DNA from: Bacteroidota bacterium
GTDB taxonomy: Bacteria; Bacteroidota; Bacteroidia; Bacteroidales; UBA4417
Reading direction: 5' to 3'
Assembly (NCBI GenBank): GCA_020048595.1
Contig: JAIFMH010000202.1
Coordinates: 1 to 8,002 of the forward strand
Length of the DNA: 8,002 nucleotides
This document shows positions 1 to 5,658 of the stretch, in pieces; within the stretch, counting starts at the first letter, position 1; every line of letters starts with the position of its first letter. The notes beneath the pieces are model-generated. The model saw nothing but the letters and a program-made list of their open reading frames with translations. It had not been told where the DNA came from and ran no database searches. The position numbers were made by a program, and so were the translations under genes.

Positions 1-28
1 CAGATAATGACACATAAAATGCAGATAA

Positions 29-51
29 ATACTTTCTGAAAATGAAAGTAT
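29..51. repeat. Inverted repeat / hairpin, 8-bp stem
   Basis: ATACTTTC (29-36) and GAAAGTAT (44-51) are perfect reverse complements around a 7-base loop. No T-run follows on either strand, so an intrinsic terminator is unlikely. It could be a 3'-UTR structure of an upstream gene or a protein-binding site. In AT-rich DNA an 8-bp match can also be chance. Confidence 0.35.
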
Positions 52-58
52 CATTAAA

Positions 59-70
59 TTAAACGTTTAA
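59..70. repeat. Perfect 12-bp palindrome TTAAACGTTTAA
   Basis: TTAAACGTTTAA reads the same on both strands. It lies about 45 bases upstream of the candidate -33 element of the FIST promoter, a position where an activator could bind. This is only a shape-based suggestion: no regulator gene is adjacent, and AT-rich palindromes of this length do occur by chance. Confidence 0.25.
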
Positions 71-115
71 GGATTAAATTTTAGTCCAATTTTATAGCTT
101 ATTGAGTTGTACCCA

Positions 116-145
116 TTGTACAAGACTATACGACTTATACTTTTG
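116..145 (+). promoter_or_regulatory. Candidate Bacteroidota-type promoter for the FIST-kinase operon
   Basis: TACTTTTG at 138-145 matches the Bacteroidota -7 consensus TAnnTTTG exactly. A TTG at 116-118, 19 bases upstream, fits a reduced -33 element (consensus TTTG). Transcription would begin near 152, leaving a leader of about 235 bases before the ATG at 386. No other exact TAnnTTTG was found between here and the start codon. The long leader is a reason for caution. Confidence 0.45.
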
Positions 146-290
146 TCAGGCTTTTACCTTTTTTCTGATCCGACTTCTTTTAGGTTTCTTACAGAAAATT
201 ATAGATTTATTTTGTGCATTTTAAACTGGAAATCCTTCTCGTTAAATTATTTTGCAACTGTTTACGCTTTTGTGGAAAATAATTTTACAT

Positions 291-305
291 AATATCGCTG
301 ATATT
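291..305. repeat. Short inverted repeat AATATC-GCT-GATATT in the FIST leader
   Basis: Two perfect 6-base arms are separated by GCT, 80 bases before the FIST start codon. It has the look of a small dimeric-protein operator, but the arms are short and AT-rich, so chance is a real alternative. Confidence 0.2.
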
Positions 306-385
306 GAGTTACTTTTATGATTAAAGTAAATCAATCATTATAACGCTTCTAATTATTATTTAGCCATAACCAGATCATAAAATTT

Positions 386-1528
386 ATGAAAACTGAACAA
401 ATGATTCTTACCGGCAACAATGGCTGGGAAATTAAAAGCGATAACAATTTAAAAGCAACAGCTCAGCTTGTACTTATCTTCGGAAATAGTATAATGCTCA
501 AAGAAAAAAAACACTTTGATCATATCAGGTTATCTTACCCAAATGCTGAAATTGTTGGTTGTTCAACAGCAGGTGAAATCTTTCAGGAGGAAATATTCAA
601 CAGCAGTATTGTTTGCACAGCCATTTTTTTTGAAAGCACAACTATTAAAGTAGTTTTTGAACCAATTGATTCAATGGATGATAGTTTCAATATTGGAGAA
701 AGGCTAGTAGGGAAACTTGATACAAGTAACTTATCACATATTCTTGTTCTTTCTGAAGGGCTGAATATAAACGGAAGCGAACTCACTAAAGGATTCAACT
801 CTCACCTTAACGATAAAGTATCAGTAACAGGAGGTTTGGCTGGTGATCTGGCTAATTTTAACGAAACTGTAATTGTTTATAATAAGCCGGGAGTAAAAAA
901 TATTGTGCTGGCAATTGGCTTTTATGGACCAAATATACAAATCGGATATGGCTCTTTGGGAGGATGGGACTCTTTTGGCGTCGACAGACTGGTAACTAAA
1001 TCCAAAGCAAATGTTTTATTCGAACTTGATGGCCAACCGGCACTTGCATTGTATAAAAAATATCTTGGAACTCATGCTGCCAGCCTCCCATCTTCAGCTC
1101 TGCTTTTCCCTTTGAGCTTTTTGCAATCCGAAACACAAACACCCATTGTAAGAACTGTATTATCCATTGATGAAGCCACAGGCAGTATGATCTTCGCAGG
1201 TGATATTCCTGAAGGTTATTATGTTCGGCTAATGAAAGCTAATTTTGAGAAATTAATAGATGGTGCCATTGGAGCGGCTGAAATGTCAAAAACCAGTCTG
1301 AAGGGTGGTGAACCTGATCTGGCTATATTGATTAGCTGTGTCGGTCGTAAACTTGTTATGAAACAAAGAGTTGAGGAAGAACTTGAACATGTGCGTGAGG
1401 TGCTTGGGAAGACCACCGCTATCTCAGGATTTTATTCATATGGCGAAATTAGTCCTGTAAAGCCTTTTGAAAAACATTGTGAGTTGCATAATCAAACAAT
1501 GACAATTACGGTTTTTAAAGAAATTTAA
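386..1528 (+). CDS. FIST-domain sensory protein
   Basis: This 380-residue soluble protein has the two-part FIST architecture: FIST_N at about residues 28-220 and FIST_C at about 221-365. Visible family signatures are GCSTAGEI (58-65), a GGLAGD segment near 149-154, a YVRLMKAN stretch entering the FIST_C helix near 279-286, the GFYSYGEISP motif (348-357) and the terminal CELHNQTMT (365-373). FIST domains are predicted small-ligand sensors, possibly for amino acids, and are often encoded next to or fused to histidine kinases or cyclic-di-GMP enzymes. No signal peptide or membrane segment is visible, so it should act in the cytoplasm. Its stop codon lies 9 bases before the ATG of the kinase, which strongly suggests co-transcription and a joint sensing role. 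The ATG at 386 lacks a Shine-Dalgarno sequence, as is usual in this phylum. The family call is secure; the ligand is unknown. Confidence 0.93.
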   Translation: MKTEQMILTGNNGWEIKSDNNLKATAQLVLIFGNSIMLKEKKHFDHIRLSYPNAEIVGCSTAGEIFQEEIFNSSIVCTAIFFESTTIKVVFEPIDSMDDSFNIGERLVGKLDTSNLSHILVLSEGLNINGSELTKGFNSHLNDKVSVTGGLAGDLANFNETVIVYNKPGVKNIVLAIGFYGPNIQIGYGSLGGWDSFGVDRLVTKSKANVLFELDGQPALALYKKYLGTHAASLPSSALLFPLSFLQSETQTPIVRTVLSIDEATGSMIFAGDIPEGYYVRLMKANFEKLIDGAIGAAEMSKTSLKGGEPDLAILISCVGRKLVMKQRVEEELEHVREVLGKTTAISGFYSYGEISPVKPFEKHCELHNQTMTITVFKEI

Positions 1529-1537
1529 TTGTACGTT

Positions 1538-3676
1538 ATGGAACAGGATTTAAACAGGCTCATACTGAGGCAGGTAAAAAGGCATTTTGGAACGGATTCA
1601 GAACTGTCGGAGGAAATGCAACGTTTCGTCAGCGATATAAGCAATACCTACAACAGCCTGGAAGATGATGCCCGGTTGTATCAGAACTCAATTGATATCA
1701 GCTCGCAGGAACTCAGGGATGCTTATCTCAAACAAAAACTGGATGCTGACAACCAGAAGACTTTGATCCATAAAATTAAAAAAGCAATTTCTAAGCTTAA
1801 TCCTGCCTTGGTAGTTGAAAATCCGGATGATGATTCTGATATGACTTCTCTATTGTTCGAATCATTGATTGATTTAATTGAAGAACATAAGCAAATGGAA
1901 GTTTCGCTGAAAGAAAGCGAATTTTATATGCGCGAAATCCTTGATTCGCAAGAAGTTGGCGTAATGATAATTGATTCAGAAACGTATAGGATCTCGTTTA
2001 TTAACCAAAAAGGGGCAAGTCTCTATGGCGCTTCCAAAGAGGAAATTATTGGTAATGTATGCCATGGATTTACATGTCCGACACTTTGTGGTGACTGTAA
2101 ATTATCCCCCGATGGAATTGGCTATGCATCCACAGAGAAGATTTTTCTCAATGTTAAAGGCGAAGGAATTCCAATACTGAAGTCGGTTGTTCATACCACA
2201 TTTAATAACAGGAAATGCTTTGTTGAATCATTTGTTGATATAACTGTACGCAAGCAAGCTGAAGTAGAAGTGCTCAGGGCGAAAGAAGCAGCTCAGTCAG
2301 CAAATATTGCTAAATCTGACTTTCTGGCAAGTATGAGTCATGAAATTCGCACTCCGCTTAACGGCGTAATCGGATTCAGTGATTTGATGATGAAGACAAA
2401 TCTAAATGAGACCCAACTTCAGTACATGTCAACTGTATCTCAATCAGCAAACTCACTTCTCGATATTATAAATGATATACTTGATTTTTCAAAAATAGAA
2501 GCCGGTAAACTCGAACTAGATATTACGCAAAATGATTTGCTTGAAATCAGTAACCAGGTAGCTGATATGATAAAATTTCAGGCTCATCTCAAAGGACTTG
2601 AACTTTTATTGCATATTTCGCCCGAGGTACCACGCTATATTTGGGCTGATTCAGTACGACTAAGGCAGGTACTTGTAAATGTTTTAGGAAATGCTGTAAA
2701 ATTTACTCAAAAAGGCGAGATCGAATTCAAAATAGAATACCATGGTATAAATTCTGCCGGAGAATCTGACTTCCGTTTTTCTGTCAGAGATTCAGGTGTA
2801 GGTATTTCACTCAAAAATCAATATAAGATATTTGAAGCATTTTCGCAGGAAGATACGTCTACAACACGCAAATTTGGCGGAACTGGATTAGGTCTCACTA
2901 TTTCCAACAAACTGCTGGGCCTTATGGGAAGTGAACTGCTATTGATAAGTGAGCCTGGAGTTGGAAGTACTTTTTATTTTGATGTTTCATTTAAAACCAT
3001 GCCGGGAAATGATGACGAGATTGGTAACATTGAAAACATCCGGAATGTATTGATAGTTGACGATAACGAACACAACCGGTTTATCTTAAAAGAAATTCTT
3101 TCATATAAGAATATTAATTCAACGGAGGCAAAAGATGGTCTTGAAGCCATAAAACTTATTGAAACTGGTAATACATACGATGCTATACTTATGGACTATC
3201 ATATGCCGGGTATGGATGGTATTGAAACAATACGACAAATCAAGGCTCTGCAAAAAGCACACAATGAGCAGAATCCTGTTGTTTTGTTATATAGCTCTTC
3301 GGATGATAATATAGTGAAAGCAGCATGTGCTGAATTGAAAATACGTCACCGGCTGATGAAACCTATTAAGATGCAACAACTTTATGATGCTCTTTCAATG
3401 ATCAGTATTAAAGAAAAGGACAGGCCGGGATTTACCAGCCAAGCCCAAATCCTTAAGCCGGTAATTTTAGGAAACAGGAAGGTTACCATCATGATTGTTG
3501 AAGATAATGCAGTTAATTTATTTCTTGTAATAACAATCTTAAAGAATATTTTACCTGAAGCAAAACTAGTTGATGCCAGGAACGGGAAAATTGCCGTGGA
3601 TCAGTTTCTTACGGTATCTCCTGATATTATTATTACGGGCAACGGATTCCTATCATTGCTCTTACTGCCGGTATAG
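1538..3676 (+). CDS. Cytoplasmic hybrid sensor histidine kinase (PAS-HisKA-HATPase-REC-REC), truncated in REC2
   Basis: I prefer the ATG at 1538 (712 residues) to the TTG at 1529: MEQDLNRLILRQVKRHFG is the usual beginning of the N-terminal helical region found in FIST-linked kinases. Domains are: helical linker (1-120), PAS (about 122-236) with Cys175, Cys180, Cys184 and Cys187, HisKA with the phosphorylated His268 in SHEIRTPLNG, and HATPase with N-box Asn381/Asn385, DSGVGI (418-423) and GGTGLGL (447-453). REC1 (about 503-620) has Asp508/Asp509, acceptor Asp553 and Lys608. REC2 begins near 649 with acidic residues Glu655/Asp656 but breaks after SPDIII (694-699), and the last 13 residues are out of frame. 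No transmembrane segment is visible. It autophosphorylates and passes phosphate to REC1; REC2 and HPt are lost from this polypeptide. There is no DNA-binding output domain, so its target is unknown. It is probably co-transcribed with the FIST gene. Kinase identity is certain; function after the break is doubtful. Confidence 0.93.
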   Translation: MEQDLNRLILRQVKRHFGTDSELSEEMQRFVSDISNTYNSLEDDARLYQNSIDISSQELRDAYLKQKLDADNQKTLIHKIKKAISKLNPALVVENPDDDSDMTSLLFESLIDLIEEHKQMEVSLKESEFYMREILDSQEVGVMIIDSETYRISFINQKGASLYGASKEEIIGNVCHGFTCPTLCGDCKLSPDGIGYASTEKIFLNVKGEGIPILKSVVHTTFNNRKCFVESFVDITVRKQAEVEVLRAKEAAQSANIAKSDFLASMSHEIRTPLNGVIGFSDLMMKTNLNETQLQYMSTVSQSANSLLDIINDILDFSKIEAGKLELDITQNDLLEISNQVADMIKFQAHLKGLELLLHISPEVPRYIWADSVRLRQVLVNVLGNAVKFTQKGEIEFKIEYHGINSAGESDFRFSVRDSGVGISLKNQYKIFEAFSQEDTSTTRKFGGTGLGLTISNKLLGLMGSELLLISEPGVGSTFYFDVSFKTMPGNDDEIGNIENIRNVLIVDDNEHNRFILKEILSYKNINSTEAKDGLEAIKLIETGNTYDAILMDYHMPGMDGIETIRQIKALQKAHNEQNPVVLLYSSSDDNIVKAACAELKIRHRLMKPIKMQQLYDALSMISIKEKDRPGFTSQAQILKPVILGNRKVTIMIVEDNAVNLFLVITILKNILPEAKLVDARNGKIAVDQFLTVSPDIIITGNGFLSLLLLPV

Positions 3677-3711
3677 TTAAAGGTGAAAGAGAAAAGTGCC
3701 TGGATGCCGGT
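3625..3711 (+). other. Deletion/frameshift junction inside the REC2 domain
   Basis: The upstream frame reads SPDIII up to about 3634 and then runs out of frame to a TAG at 3674-3676. The -1 frame, open from 3625, reads YGQRIPIIALTAG from 3634 and continues as LDAGMDDYITKPI, the normal second half of a receiver. Aligned to REC1 of the same protein, about 23 residues are missing between the two halves. The missing part includes the phospho-acceptor motif (the equivalent of MDYHMPGMDG) and the following helix. For the downstream frame to be restored, the missing length must be 3n+1 bases, roughly 67 or 70. The junction lies in ATTATTATTA, a microrepeat that could promote slippage. No classical slippery heptamer is visible, so programmed frameshifting is unlikely. 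Confidence 0.8.
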
Positions 3712-4152
3712 ATGGATGATTACATTACAAAACCAATAGTGAGGGAAACCTTTATTAAAGTGCTTGGCAAGTGGTTAAATTATGATATTTTACCATTGGA
3801 ACCAGTTGCCCTTGAAGCCCATTTTTCAGATGATTTGCATTTTAACACGGAAAATCTTAGGAATAACATCGGAGATGATAAAAAATTTCTGGAAAAGGTT
3901 CTGTCAATGGCCAAAAAGAATCTGAACAATTCATTGCCCGAACTGGATGAATCAATAAAAAATCAGGAAATTGAATCAATCAGGAGCATTGCCCATAGAA
4001 TGAAAGGAACCGCCCTTTCAGCATGTTTTGATGTGTTGGCCAAACAATTAAACCAGCTTGAGTCGATTAAGTCTTTTACACATTCAGATATTGAGGATGC
4101 AGCAACGGGGATTAAAAATGAAATTATTTATTTGAATACTATTAATAATTGA
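3712..4152 (+). CDS. Detached kinase C-terminus: REC2 tail plus HPt domain
   Basis: Homology to the kinase resumes at 3634, but the first ATG in this frame is 3712, inside the receiver at DDYITKP. The 146-residue product therefore begins with the end of REC2 (Lys7 of TKPI is the conserved receiver lysine), followed by a linker and an HPt domain (about residues 44-140). The HPt signature is AHRMKG, with His95 as the predicted phosphorylation site. HPt domains shuttle phosphate between receivers in multi-step relays. In an intact ancestor this was the C-terminus of the preceding kinase. Here it could be a dead fragment, or a free-standing HPt protein if translation restarts 35 bases after the TAG at 3676; no Shine-Dalgarno sequence supports such a restart. 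Domain identity is well supported; expression is not. Confidence 0.75.
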   Translation: MDDYITKPIVRETFIKVLGKWLNYDILPLEPVALEAHFSDDLHFNTENLRNNIGDDKKFLEKVLSMAKKNLNNSLPELDESIKNQEIESIRSIAHRMKGTALSACFDVLAKQLNQLESIKSFTHSDIEDAATGIKNEIIYLNTINN

Positions 4153-4270
4153 TTGCCGGAATTATAAAAAAGTAGTACTTCAAAAGAAAATCTTTAGTGA
4201 GTTTTCATCATTTACATTAAATCCAAATTATCATAATAGAAATTTATAGGAACAAATCGTGTTGAAAACT

Positions 4271-4657
4271 TCAGATTTTCCTGAATACTTTTCGCAGTTC
4301 CTTTGTTACTTCACAGGCAAAATCCTCAAGAGCTTTGCTGTTGAGTGAGCCGGCTGCCACATCAGGATTGATTACAGTAATCTCAACTTTGCCATCGGGA
4401 TGTTGCTGTACAATCACATTACAGGGCATCATGATTCCGGCTTTGTCATCAGCTTGCAGTGCCTGATGAGCAAAGGACGGATTGCAGGCACCTAATATCC
4501 GGTAGGGTCTGAAATCAACGTCAATTTTTTTCTTCAATGTATCCATCACATCTATTTCAGTGATTATTCCAAAACCATATTCCTTTAATATTGCTGTAAC
4601 GTGAATAATGGCATCATCAAATGCCATATCTGTTAATTTTGTGAAGAAAGGTTTCAT
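4271..4657 (-). CDS. DUF302 family protein
   Basis: This 128-residue soluble protein matches the DUF302 family over its whole length. Recognisable blocks are GFGIITEIDV (28-37), DFRPYRILGACNP (48-60) and MMPCNVIV (76-83), followed by a strand carrying INPD (96-99). Cys58 and Cys79 sit in the two most conserved motifs. The family has no established biochemical role; members are small alpha/beta proteins found widely in bacteria and archaea, and I do not assign a function. The length is normal and the ATG at 4657 fits the usual family beginning of a short strand followed by a helix. It lies 43 bases downstream of pcm on the same strand. No promoter is visible in that gap, so co-transcription with pcm is likely. 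It converges with the kinase fragment, 118 bases apart. Confidence 0.88.
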   Translation of the reverse strand: MKPFFTKLTDMAFDDAIIHVTAILKEYGFGIITEIDVMDTLKKKIDVDFRPYRILGACNPSFAHQALQADDKAGIMMPCNVIVQQHPDGKVEITVINPDVAAGSLNSKALEDFACEVTKELRKVFRKI

Positions 4658-4700
4658 CTTTTTGTATGAAATAAGAAATTAGTCAATCGTCATATCTGAC

Positions 4701-5366
4701 TTACAGATCCTGAGCTTTATCAGTAAGCATCGGCACAAACCGGAAGGTGCCGTGAGTTTCAGTTTTTGTTTCTGTATCTGATAATTTGGTAATTCGGGTC
4801 ATGATCTGGATATCATTTTTTCCTACAGGCGCAACCAGTATTCCGCCTGTTTTTAACTGTTGTACCAGGGCATCCGGAATGAAAGGTGCAGCGGCAGTTA
4901 TCAGTATCCTGTCGAATGGTGCATAAGCAGGTAGCCCGGCATAACCATCACCATAAAATAGCCTTATACGATAACTCAGTGGAGGATTCAATGATTTTAA
5001 ATTATCATATAAAAGCTTTTGCCTTTCGATTGTAAAAACCCTGGCTCCCATTTCAGCCAGAACGCTGGCCTGATATCCTGATCCGGTTCCCACTTCAAGA
5101 ACTCTCATCCCTTTTTCAAGTTGCAAAAGCTCACTCTGGAAAGCTACTGTATAGGGTTGGGAAATAGTTTGTCCTGAGCCAATCGGGAATGCTTTATCTT
5201 CGTATGCAAATTCCAGAAATGAGGAATCGAAAAAATAATGCCGCGGAATAGTATTGATAGCATTCAACACATTTTCATCTGTAATGCCTTTAATTCGCAA
5301 TAAATCAATAAGTTGTTTGCGTAATCCTTTGTGCCTGAAGGTATCGGTAAGTTGTGTTGAAGCCAT
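4701..5366 (-). CDS. pcm: Protein-L-isoaspartate O-methyltransferase
   Basis: This 221-residue cytoplasmic enzyme transfers a methyl group from S-adenosylmethionine to L-isoaspartyl residues formed in ageing proteins, starting their repair to aspartate. Key signatures are GSGQTIS (63-69), the family-specific active-site motif, then the SAM-binding glycine loop EVGTGSGYQA (91-100), GDGYAG (139-144) and the DRILITAA strand (152-159). Length is normal for bacterial PIMT and no residue of these motifs is missing. The ATG at 5366 is favoured because RHKGLRKQLI begins only 10 residues later, as in relatives from this phylum. It is divergent from rho and is probably the first gene of a two-gene unit with the DUF302 protein. 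I found no exact TAnnTTTG promoter upstream on this strand. Confidence 0.95.
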   Translation of the reverse strand: MASTQLTDTFRHKGLRKQLIDLLRIKGITDENVLNAINTIPRHYFFDSSFLEFAYEDKAFPIGSGQTISQPYTVAFQSELLQLEKGMRVLEVGTGSGYQASVLAEMGARVFTIERQKLLYDNLKSLNPPLSYRIRLFYGDGYAGLPAYAPFDRILITAAAPFIPDALVQQLKTGGILVAPVGKNDIQIMTRITKLSDTETKTETHGTFRFVPMLTDKAQDL

Positions 5367-5658
5367 ATTTTAAAGGGAGAAAAACCAAAGTGCGAATTTA
5401 TATAACTATATTGTCTTTTTGGTATTCAAACAGATAAAAAATAATTTTTATTCAGAATTGGAATAAATTAAAAATATGTGGATCAAATCCAAAAAAGATT
5501 CATACATTTGCACAGTTTTAATACAATCCACTCTGAATTTTCCTGATCTTTCCCGGTAATTATTCCAAGCATATATCTTTTCAGGTTTTCACATGAAAGT
5601 ATAATTTTAATTCATACGATTTAAACTCCCATTTATTCGTCTAATCAACCCAATTCGC
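5367..5658. other. Divergent pcm/rho intergenic region
   Basis: This 292-base AT-rich region separates the divergent pcm and rho genes and contains no plausible gene. It holds a candidate rho promoter at 5503-5510 and a rho leader of about 140 bases. By my count the + strand from 5521 to 5658 has 32 C and 12 G, a C-over-G bias like that of Rho-loading (rut) sites. For pcm, only one-mismatch versions of the -7 element are seen on the - strand, from the CAAACAGA and CAAATCCA sites, without a matching -33 element. Confidence 0.6.
5503..5510 (+). promoter_or_regulatory. Candidate rho promoter, -7 element TACATTTG
   Basis: TACATTTG is an exact match to the Bacteroidota -7 consensus TAnnTTTG. The expected -33 TTTG is not clear: TGTG at 5477-5480, with a 22-base spacer, is the nearest candidate. 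Transcription would begin near 5517, giving a rho leader of about 140 bases. Confidence 0.5.

Larger units (their letters stand above)
1..385. other. Non-coding region upstream of the FIST gene
   Basis: This AT-rich stretch has no convincing gene. The only open frame of note (107-292, + strand, 61 codons) gives a low-complexity Phe/Leu/Tyr-rich peptide with no recognisable domain and overlaps the best promoter candidate, so I treat it as chance. The region holds a candidate Bacteroidota promoter (116-145), an 8-bp stem hairpin (29-51), a 12-bp palindrome (59-70) and a short inverted repeat (291-305), each listed separately. If that promoter is used, the mRNA leader before the FIST start codon is about 235 bases, which is long. 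The gene that lies left of the window cannot be identified. Confidence 0.6.

Noticed and set aside
107..292. 61-codon open frame upstream of the FIST gene
   Set aside because: Low-complexity Phe/Leu/Tyr-rich product in AT-rich DNA, no family resemblance, and it overlaps the candidate promoter. Likely chance.
1529..1537. TTG at 1529 as the kinase start
   Set aside because: The ATG at 1538 begins a typical N-terminus for this kinase type; the TTG adds only three residues and immediately follows the FIST stop codon.
3625..3676. Programmed -1 ribosomal frameshift joining the two kinase frames
   Set aside because: No classical slippery heptamer is visible, and even a shift would not restore the missing phospho-acceptor segment.
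4200..4270. AGTTTTCA / TGAAAACT inverted repeat between the convergent kinase fragment and DUF302 gene
   Set aside because: The 8-bp AT-rich arms are 55 bases apart with no T-run at a useful place; not a credible terminator. I see no clear intrinsic terminator for either gene in this gap.
5426..5495. - strand TCTGTTTG and TGGATTTG as pcm promoter elements
   Set aside because: Each has one mismatch to TAnnTTTG at the important second base, and neither has a -33 element at a suitable distance.
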